The notes under the pieces: generated by a model
Databases searched by the model: none
What the model saw: only the letters and a program-made list of their open reading frames with translations
What the model was told of the DNA's origin: nothing
NCBI GenBank assembly: GCA_030765325.1
Contig: JAVCCT010000214.1
Location: forward strand, 1-8,497
Source: Candidatus Stygibacter frigidus
GTDB taxonomy: Bacteria; Cloacimonadota; Cloacimonadia; Cloacimonadales; TCS61
Direction of reading: 5' to 3'
DNA length: 8,497 nt
Part shown: in pieces, positions 1 to 6,034 of the stretch
How positions within the stretch are numbered: position 1 is the first letter of the stretch
Layout: each line of letters opens with the position of its first letter
Made by a program: the position numbers and the translations under genes

Positions 1-1
1 A

Positions 2-61
2 ACTGCCCGTCCAGAAGTCTTGACGGAATACCGTTCAAAACTCCTGACTCAGGTTAGTTGA
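2..61 (+). CDS. possible C-terminal end of an upstream gene (partial)
   Basis: Reading frame 2 is open from the window edge to a TGA at 59-61 and gives about 19 residues ending in YRSKLLTQVS. It looks like an ordinary charged protein C-terminus. Frame 3 closes early. Frame 1 also runs open to a TAG at 55-57 but gives a less protein-like peptide. If real, the gene ends 20 bases before the ATG of the hydrolase, and the two could be in one operon. The fragment is too short to name a family. Confidence 0.35.
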   Translation, partial: TARPEVLTEYRSKLLTQVS

Positions 62-70
62 AATATATAA

Positions 71-76
71 AGAGGT
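71..76 (+). promoter_or_regulatory. ribosome binding site deciding the hydrolase start
   Basis: AGAGGT lies 5 bases before the ATG at 82. The in-frame TTG at 58 has no comparable Shine-Dalgarno sequence, and using it would add eight charged or polar residues in front of a clean signal peptide. ATG 82 is therefore preferred. Confidence 0.6.
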
Positions 77-81
77 ATTTG

Positions 82-2994
82 ATGTTTAGAAAATTAATAT
101 TAGTATTTATTTTACTCCTTACAGTAATTTCACTTATAGCAGACCCCAAAATCTATATAGCCTTTCTATGGCACATGCACCAGCCTATATATTATCCAGG
201 TGAAAATGCCCTGGAAACTGATAACGCCGGGCATTATGATTATTCGATAGAAGATATTCATAATCAGCGCTGGGGTCCCTATACCACCTGGCCATCTGAT
301 GCCGTATGGATGGGGATAAATGCCGGTTTAGAGCATTTTGGCTCCCAGGTGAGTTTCACGGGTTCTTTGATAGAAAATTTGAATACTTTGCAGGCTGGAG
401 GAAACTGGAATTTCTCTGACTGGCAATCCGGCTGGAATGGTATTGCCGGTGAAACAACGAGTTTGGGAAATCCACGCTTGGATATGGTTTCCATTGGCTA
501 TTTTCATCCCCTGCTGGGATTGATAGATTACCGTGATATCAGAAGCCAGATTGCTATGCATCGTGATATTATTAATAGTACTATTAATGTGATCTCCTCT
601 TCCAGAGGTATGTTCCCACCTGAGTGTGCCTTTTCTGAACGGATGATACCTGCCCTGGTGGATGAGGGAATTGAATGGGCTTTGATCGATAATATCCATT
701 TTGAGAGAGTTACAAATAATTATCCCTATACTACCGGCAGTAATTTATATGAACCTAATCAGGCTGATGTATTGGAAGATGACCCCGGAGACTGGGTGCA
801 ATTAAACGGCTTATGGGCAGGATCACAGGTCTCTTTGCAATGGGCTCATCAACCGCACTGGGTAAAGTATATTGATCCAGAAACCGGTATAGAAAGCCAG
901 ATCATGGGTGTGCCGGCTTCCCGCTATCTGGGTAATGAAGATGGTAGAGGAGGATTTGGTGCTTTGCAGTATGATACTGTAATGAGCCAGTTTGAACCTT
1001 ATAATACTGACGATGATCATCCTATATTAATAGTTCTGCATCATGATGGTGATAATTATGGTGGTGGAGCAAATTCCTATTATAATAATAATTTTAGCGC
1101 ATTTGTAAGCTGGCTGGGCAGTAATTCCGATCGCTTTGAGTGCACTACTATTCAGGATTATCTGGATATGTTCCCTCCCGCTACGAATGATGTAGTTCAT
1201 GTGGAGCCGGGAAGCTGGAGCGGTGCAGATAATGGAGATCCGGAATTCAAGAAATGGAATGGTGACCCTTATAGCGGATATAGTCCTGACCGCAATAGCT
1301 GGGGCATCATCACAGCAGCAAAAAATATTGTATTTAATGCCTTAGATAATAACCCCGCTGCTCAGCAGGTTCAAGACGCTTATCGCATGCTGCTTACGGG
1401 GGAAACAAGTTGCTACTGGGACTGGGACGGATCGCAGAATGGTATCTGGGACAGTCATCCTGCCCGGGCAGCTAATATGGCTGTGAATGCTTCCTTGCCC
1501 TATGTGAATGGCACAGCAGATACCACACCTCCCACTATCTATCTGCCGCAAAGAGAGCCATATAACCCGGGCGGAACTGAATGGAATATTTCCATGAGTC
1601 CTGACTTCACAATCTGGACTTATGTTTATGACCATAGCGGTCTGCAGGAAGTGGTTCTCAAATATCGTCTGGATAATGACGGCATAAATGATGATCTCAC
1701 CACTGATAATGAGCTTTATGCTGGTGGTGCTGACGTTGGCAACTGGATAGCCATTGCCATGACAGGCGAAGATGAACTCTCTGAGACTGACCCTCAACCA
1801 CTATATAAAGCCATGCATTATCAAGCCGAGATCAGTGGATTTAATGAAGCCCTGCTGGATTATTATGTGGAAGCTGCTGATAACGAAGGTAATGTGCAAA
1901 AAAGCGTTATCCAGCACGTATGGATAGGAGATGGTACTGGCGGTGGTCAAGGTGGTTATGGTGATGTGAGCTGGCTGCCACTAAATCCCGCAATGGAAGA
2001 TTCCATTATTATTACCGTAGCAAATACCAGCCTCGGCGCAGCCTTACACTGGGGCGTAAATGGCTTTAATCTGCCGGCGGAAATTTACTGGCCAGATGGT
2101 TCAGCACTTTACAATAATATAGGACCTTCACTGGATACACCAATGATTGGACCAGATGAAAATGGTGATCTTACTCTCGTATTAGGACCCTTTGATTCGC
2201 CCGTTCAGCAGGTGAATGAACTTAATTTTGTAATTCACTATTATGATGGAAGCTGGGATAATAATAATGGTAATGATTACACAATAGCCATTTCTGGTGG
2301 TGGAGGTAGCAGTTTTGTGATTGATGGACAGTTAGATGCTGGTGTGCAATTGCTGGCAGCTAATGATGAACTGGAATTATATGCAGATTTTTCGCAGACT
2401 GAGCTTTATGTGGCAGCAACTTCTGCTATGGAATCAGGAGAAGATATATTTATTTTTATAGCTGATAATCCCGGCAATATGGTTTCTGCCCCCTGGGCAA
2501 AAAATGGACAAGTCGCTGACTGGGACGTATTCCTGGCTGGAGAAAGTACTAATGGCTGGAACGGCTGGTTTGACCAGACAGCATCTTCCCAATCCCAACA
2601 GGGAGATATGCTGGAAGGTGTGATCAATCTTAGCCAGTGGAATAATCCTCAATCCCTTTACCTCTGCGTAGCTGGTTATCAAACCCAGAATGGAGGAAGT
2701 TTGCAGCTGCAGGCACCTGCTGGCGATGGTAATGGCAATATTGAAAGCGCTGAATATATAAATTATGAATTCACAGCATCTCCTGATTATGGTGATATAG
2801 ATGGCAATGGGATAGTAGAAAGCTATGATGCAGCTCTGGTTCTGCAATATTATGTGGGAATGATCAGCGATTGGGAACCCTGGCAACTAATTGCTGCAGA
2901 CGTGGATGGCAATAGCCTTGCTGAAGCCTATGATGCTTCTCTGATCCTGCGATATAGCTTAGAGATGATAGACCATTTCCCTGTGGAGGAATGA
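82..2994 (+). CDS. secreted multidomain GH57-like alpha-glucan hydrolase with dockerin-like tail
   Basis: Protein of 970 aa (numbered from ATG 82). A signal peptide covers residues 1 to about 20 (MFRK, a hydrophobic core, then probable cleavage after LIA). The catalytic domain spans about 23-385. It opens with HMHQPIYY (31-38), the GH57 first conserved motif, and carries FPPEC (178-182) with E181 as the likely nucleophile. HHDGDNYGGG (320-329) probably supplies the acid/base Asp (D322 or D324). Next come an Ig-like domain (about 480-617), a CBM25-like starch-binding module (about 627-738, with LHWGVNGF and WDNNNGNDY), a second beta-sandwich resembling CBM9/DOMON-type modules (about 745-898) and a two-repeat dockerin-like module (903-970). 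Known GH57 enzymes act on alpha-glucans with retention, and the CBM25-like module supports a starch or glycogen substrate, but the exact substrate is inferred. The fourth motif is unlike classical GH57 enzymes, so GH119 or an unassigned sister subfamily is possible. The next gene follows after one base. Confidence 0.85.
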   Translation: MFRKLILVFILLLTVISLIADPKIYIAFLWHMHQPIYYPGENALETDNAGHYDYSIEDIHNQRWGPYTTWPSDAVWMGINAGLEHFGSQVSFTGSLIENLNTLQAGGNWNFSDWQSGWNGIAGETTSLGNPRLDMVSIGYFHPLLGLIDYRDIRSQIAMHRDIINSTINVISSSRGMFPPECAFSERMIPALVDEGIEWALIDNIHFERVTNNYPYTTGSNLYEPNQADVLEDDPGDWVQLNGLWAGSQVSLQWAHQPHWVKYIDPETGIESQIMGVPASRYLGNEDGRGGFGALQYDTVMSQFEPYNTDDDHPILIVLHHDGDNYGGGANSYYNNNFSAFVSWLGSNSDRFECTTIQDYLDMFPPATNDVVHVEPGSWSGADNGDPEFKKWNGDPYSGYSPDRNSWGIITAAKNIVFNALDNNPAAQQVQDAYRMLLTGETSCYWDWDGSQNGIWDSHPARAANMAVNASLPYVNGTADTTPPTIYLPQREPYNPGGTEWNISMSPDFTIWTYVYDHSGLQEVVLKYRLDNDGINDDLTTDNELYAGGADVGNWIAIAMTGEDELSETDPQPLYKAMHYQAEISGFNEALLDYYVEAADNEGNVQKSVIQHVWIGDGTGGGQGGYGDVSWLPLNPAMEDSIIITVANTSLGAALHWGVNGFNLPAEIYWPDGSALYNNIGPSLDTPMIGPDENGDLTLVLGPFDSPVQQVNELNFVIHYYDGSWDNNNGNDYTIAISGGGGSSFVIDGQLDAGVQLLAANDELELYADFSQTELYVAATSAMESGEDIFIFIADNPGNMVSAPWAKNGQVADWDVFLAGESTNGWNGWFDQTASSQSQQGDMLEGVINLSQWNNPQSLYLCVAGYQTQNGGSLQLQAPAGDGNGNIESAEYINYEFTASPDYGDIDGNGIVESYDAALVLQYYVGMISDWEPWQLIAADVDGNSLAEAYDASLILRYSLEMIDHFPVEE
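2923..2939 (+). repeat. 17-bp identity between the two tail modules, hydrolase copy
   Basis: GAAGCCTATGATGCTTC encodes the EAYDAS segment of the second calcium loop. Its exact reverse complement is at 6086-6102 in the protease gene, so the copies are inverted relative to one another. The match reflects homologous coding modules and could support recombination or conversion between tail-bearing genes. Confidence 0.7.
2984..2990 (+). promoter_or_regulatory. ribosome binding site for the MraZ-like gene inside the hydrolase 3' end
   Basis: TGGAGGA is a strong Shine-Dalgarno sequence within the last codons of the hydrolase, 5 bases before ATG 2996. It favours 2996 over the out-of-frame ATG at 2991, whose reading frame closes quickly. 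The arrangement suggests translational coupling. Confidence 0.7.
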
Positions 2995-2995
2995 T

Positions 2996-3400
2996 ATGCG
3001 GGATCTACTGGAATATCCTTCCTGTAAACTATATGATAATGGCAGATTTCGACTGCCCAATATAGTCAGAAAACAATTTGAAAGCTGGCGAGTGAAGCAG
3101 CTTATTTTGATTCCCGCTGAGAATGATAAACTCAAATTGATACCCGCAAGCTGGTGGGAAAGAATGAAAACCGAAGAAAAAAAACAGGTACCAATTGATT
3201 TCCCGGTGCGACCTCAATCTCTATCAGTAACCCTATTGGAACTACATCAAGATTTGATAAAATTTCTGGGAACTACCGAATTTCTCCATTTTGAAGCAAA
3301 GGAAAAATACTATCTGCTCTGGAATGATACAGGCTATGATCACGAAAATGAAATCATGCGAGAGCAGATCTATATTATGTATCATGGAGTAAAAAAGTAA
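2996..3400 (+). CDS. divergent MraZ/SpoVT-AbrB-fold protein
   Basis: Protein of 134 aa, close to the 140-150 aa of MraZ. Residues 8-58 fit the first MraZ repeat: CKLYDNGRFRLP resembles the D-x-x-GR-x-x-x-P strand-turn, followed by R-K-Q-F, a strand LILIPAENDKLKLIP and then WWERM, matching the usual 'eW' segment. Residues about 74-112 fit a degenerate second repeat (LLELHQDLIKFLG, then a strand pair ending YYLLWN, like the '..feIW' of MraZ), but the second GR-P signature is lost. MraZ proteins are DNA-binding repressors of the division and cell-wall (dcw) cluster, with two swapped-hairpin AbrB-like units. Here no dcw gene is nearby. Instead the gene lies one base behind a secreted glycoside hydrolase, so the target is unknown. 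No signal peptide or membrane segment is seen. The fold is assigned by pattern only, and a general AbrB-type protein is an alternative. Confidence 0.6.
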   Translation: MRDLLEYPSCKLYDNGRFRLPNIVRKQFESWRVKQLILIPAENDKLKLIPASWWERMKTEEKKQVPIDFPVRPQSLSVTLLELHQDLIKFLGTTEFLHFEAKEKYYLLWNDTGYDHENEIMREQIYIMYHGVKK

Positions 3401-3435
3401 CAAATCCAAGCCAGCCCCCAAAAAAGCAATCCACC

Positions 3436-3459
3436 AAAAGTTAGACATGCCTAACATTT
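3436..3459. promoter_or_regulatory. imperfect palindrome, candidate DtxR-family metal-repressor operator
   Basis: The core GTTAGACATGCCTAAC (3440-3455) is a near-perfect inverted repeat: seven of its eight base pairs match, and the exception is A3445 against C3450. Flanking A and T residues extend the dyad to 24 bases with ten of twelve pairs matching. The TTAG...CTAA arms resemble operators of DtxR/IdeR/MntR-type Fe/Mn repressors, and the site lies just upstream of a TTGACA box in front of feoAB. The same dyad followed by ATTTTTCTT could instead act as a weak terminator for the preceding operon. Its 5-bp stem with low GC content makes that less likely. Confidence 0.5.
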
Positions 3460-3462
3460 TTC

Positions 3463-3490
3463 TTGACAGGTGAGCTTTATCTATTAAATT
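3463..3490 (+). promoter_or_regulatory. candidate sigma70-type promoter of feoAB
   Basis: A perfect TTGACA lies at 3463-3468. A 16-base spacer leads to TAAATT (3485-3490), which matches four of six bases of TATAAT. The -10 match is only fair, so its exact position is uncertain. The promoter would give a short leader before the GGAGG at 3506-3510. Confidence 0.45.
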
Positions 3491-3516
3491 AGCTTACAAA
3501 GAACTGGAGGATAGCA

Positions 3517-3807
3517 ATGGATTTTGGCAGACGTTTGCGAAAGCATAGAGGGTGCCGTAAATTGCAGAAGCTAAAAAAGCATCTGCATGATGGTGAATCT
3601 TATAGGATCACTGGCTACCGGGGATTGAATTGCTCATTTCGCAAGAAACTGCTAAACCTTGGTCTAATGAGGGGTGAAGACTTCAAAGTGATGGGCAGAG
3701 CCCCCATGGGTGACCCTATTGAGATCAAGATCAATGGCTATAGACTATCCATCCGGGCAGATGAAGCAGATGAACTTATCCTCGAAAAATTAGAAGATGT
3801 CAAATAA
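3517..3807 (+). CDS. feoA: FeoA, ferrous iron transport accessory protein
   Basis: Protein of 96 aa with an SH3-like FeoA core at about residues 25-92. The hallmarks are GESYRITGYRG, then a segment ending LLNLGLMRGEDFKVM, then RAPMGDPIEIKINGYRLSIR and the DEADELI helix. FeoA is a small cytoplasmic protein that works with the FeoB permease. A typical FeoA is 75-85 aa; this one carries an extra N-terminal stretch of about 22 residues that is very basic (RRLRKHRGCRKLQKLKK) and contains one Cys. GGAGG at 3506-3510, 6 bases before ATG 3517, fixes the start, and no later Met could remove the extension. The gene overlaps feoB by 11 bases, so the two are co-transcribed and probably translationally coupled. 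Confidence 0.93.
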   Translation: MDFGRRLRKHRGCRKLQKLKKHLHDGESYRITGYRGLNCSFRKKLLNLGLMRGEDFKVMGRAPMGDPIEIKINGYRLSIRADEADELILEKLEDVK

Positions 3808-6034
3808 TTTGACCATTGGTATTGTAGGAAATCCTAATAGCGGAAAAACAACTGTATTTAATGCCCTCACAAAATCAAGACAGGTAGTAGGAAACTGGCC
3901 CGGAGTAACTGTTGAGCTCAAGGAAGGATATTATCACCATGGTGAACATCAGGTAAAAGTCATTGATCTACCCGGTATATACTCTCTGTCTGCCACTTCA
4001 GAAGATGAACGAGTAGCACGCGACTATATCTTATCTCACCAGGCAGATATGATAATTCAGGTAGTTGATGCCTCCAATCTGCAAAGAAATCTCTATCTTG
4101 CCACCCAGATTCTGGAAATGCAGGTGCCCCTGGTGATCGTTTTAAATATGATGGACATTCTGGAAGCCAATAAACAGCATCTGGAATTGAAGCATTTTCA
4201 AGAGCATCTTGATTGTCCTGTAATTGAATTAGTTGCCAGTAAAAATAAAGGAATAGATAATCTATTAAACCAGATAGAACTCACTGCTCAATCACGCAAA
4301 ATTTCCACTACAAAAGTAAATTATGACAGTATTGTAGAAATGGCAGTTAAGGAACTGCTGCCTCTCACGAATCCTTATGCAGACAAGTATCAGGTTTCAA
4401 ACCGCTGGCTGGCTCTCCGCTCCCTTGAAGATGAACAAATCGCTAATAAATATACTGAACATGATCTGGATAAGCAGATCGCTGAACAGGTTCAACGCAT
4501 AGAACACCACACTGGTGACCCCATTGATGTGGTAATGGCAGATGGCAGGCATGGATTTGTGAAAGGACTGGTGCGTGACACTCTGCACCGCAAATCCACA
4601 AATCTGCGTGATCTCACTGATACTATTGATAAATTTGTCCTTAATCGCTATCTGGGTATCCCATTTTTTCTCATTGTGATGATGATGGTTTTTTATCTGA
4701 CCATGAATGTAGGTGCTCCCTTTATTGATTTCTTTGATAAATTTATGGGTACGATATTCGTTGATGGGTTCAGGCATATTCTGGAAGCCCTTTCTTTTCC
4801 TAACTGGCTGATCGCTATCCTTGCTGATGGTCTAGGCGGTGGTGTTCAGACGGTTTCCACTTTTATCCCACCCATCTTCTTTATATTTTTAGCACTATCG
4901 ATCCTGGAAGATTCCGGCTATATGTCCCGCGCAGCCTTTGTAATGGATAAATTCATGTTAACCATTGGCTTACCAGGTAAGGCATTTATTCCCATGCTGG
5001 TGGGTTTTGGCTGCAATGTGCCGGCTATCATGGCTACGCGTACCCTGGAAAACAACCGTGACCGCATTCTAACTATCATTATGAATCCCTTTATGTCCTG
5101 CGGTGCCAGACTTCCCGTATATTCCATCTTCATAGCAGCATTCTTTTCTCAAAAAGCAGGATTAGCCTTATTCTCCATCTATCTCACAGGCGTGATATTA
5201 GCCATACTCTCTGGTTTGTTATTCAAATCTACTATCCTAAAAGGTGAAATTTCCACTTTCGTGATGGAATTACCTCCCTATCATATCCCCACTATCAACG
5301 GCATCATGATGCACACCTGGCTGAGATTAAAATCTTTTATCATTCGTGCCGGTCAGGTGATCATTATCATTGTGCTGGTGCTCAGTTTCCTTAATTCCAT
5401 CGGGACTGACGGTTCATTTGGCAATCAGAATTCAGATAAATCTTTGATCACTTATTTTGCCAGACAAGTTACTCCAGTATTCAAACCGATGGGTATTCAG
5501 AACGATAATTATCCCGCCACAGTAGGACTAATTTCAGGGATATTTGCCAAGGAAGCTGTAATTGGTTCAATGGCAGCATTATATGGTCAGCAAGAAGAAG
5601 AAAATCAAACAGAAGAATTTGATTTCTGGCAGGGCATAGCCGATGCTTTTATCTCCATTCCAGCAGGATTTGGCATCATCAAGGAAGAATCGGTCAATCA
5701 AGATAAAAATGAACTGATAGGCTTAGTGCAAAAGGGATTTAAGGGTGATAAGATTGCTGGATTTGCCTTTTTGCTATTTGTGCTCATCTATGCTCCCTGC
5801 GTGGCAGTGATCGGGGTGATCTACCGTGAAACAAACCTGGGCTGGGCAGCTTTTGTAGTTACATATCTCACAATGCTTGCCTGGATAATAGCAACTCTGT
5901 TTTATCAGATAAACACCTTCATGCTGCATCCTGCCAGTTCAAGTATGTGGATAGCTATCTCTATCGCAGCATTTATGATCTTCTATATAGCATTAAAACT
6001 AAAACCTTCTAAATTCCTTAAAAAAACCGTTTAA
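3797..6034 (+). CDS. feoB: FeoB, GTP-dependent Fe(II) permease
   Basis: Protein of 745 aa, of normal length for the family. The N-terminal G domain (1 to about 165) has all motifs: G1 GNPNSGKT (11-18), G2 around T38 in PGVTVE, G3 DLPG (57-60), G4 NMMD (117-120) and G5 VASKNKG (146-152). A helical GDI-type region follows to about 270. The membrane part starts near residue 287 and shows the Gate signatures GFGCNVPAIMATRTLE (403-418) and MNPFMSCGARLPVY (429-442), then GIFAKEAVIGSMAALYG (581-597) and YAPCVAVIGVIYRE (665-678). The conserved cysteines C406, C435 and C668 are present. The protein imports ferrous iron across the inner membrane, a main route under anoxic conditions. The start lies inside feoA with only a weak AG-rich Shine-Dalgarno, consistent with coupling. 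No feoC is seen in the window. The stop shares TTAA with the converging protease gene. Confidence 0.97.
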   Translation: MSNNLTIGIVGNPNSGKTTVFNALTKSRQVVGNWPGVTVELKEGYYHHGEHQVKVIDLPGIYSLSATSEDERVARDYILSHQADMIIQVVDASNLQRNLYLATQILEMQVPLVIVLNMMDILEANKQHLELKHFQEHLDCPVIELVASKNKGIDNLLNQIELTAQSRKISTTKVNYDSIVEMAVKELLPLTNPYADKYQVSNRWLALRSLEDEQIANKYTEHDLDKQIAEQVQRIEHHTGDPIDVVMADGRHGFVKGLVRDTLHRKSTNLRDLTDTIDKFVLNRYLGIPFFLIVMMMVFYLTMNVGAPFIDFFDKFMGTIFVDGFRHILEALSFPNWLIAILADGLGGGVQTVSTFIPPIFFIFLALSILEDSGYMSRAAFVMDKFMLTIGLPGKAFIPMLVGFGCNVPAIMATRTLENNRDRILTIIMNPFMSCGARLPVYSIFIAAFFSQKAGLALFSIYLTGVILAILSGLLFKSTILKGEISTFVMELPPYHIPTINGIMMHTWLRLKSFIIRAGQVIIIIVLVLSFLNSIGTDGSFGNQNSDKSLITYFARQVTPVFKPMGIQNDNYPATVGLISGIFAKEAVIGSMAALYGQQEEENQTEEFDFWQGIADAFISIPAGFGIIKEESVNQDKNELIGLVQKGFKGDKIAGFAFLLFVLIYAPCVAVIGVIYRETNLGWAAFVVTYLTMLAWIIATLFYQINTFMLHPASSSMWIAISIAAFMIFYIALKLKPSKFLKKTV

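Larger units (their letters stand above)
2788..2991 (+). other. dockerin-like double Ca-loop module of the hydrolase
   Basis: Two copies of a calcium loop plus helix are visible: DIDGNGIVESYDAALVLQYY and ADVDGNSLAEAYDASLILRY. Acidic or Asn residues sit at loop positions 1, 3, 5 and 12, as in type I dockerin and EF-hand-like repeats. The protein ends in IDHFPVEE. The same architecture and ending occur in the protease at 6034-6252. Confidence 0.75.

Noticed and set aside
58..81. TTG start for the hydrolase giving eight more residues
   Set aside because: There is no good Shine-Dalgarno before it, and ATG 82 has AGAGGT at proper spacing and begins a clean signal peptide.
1342..1797. Minus-strand open frame inside the hydrolase gene
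   Set aside because: It is a shadow of a well-supported gene; the translation shows no domain pattern and no ribosome binding site stands out. The same applies to the minus-strand frames at 328-699, 2434-2886 and 4397-4777.
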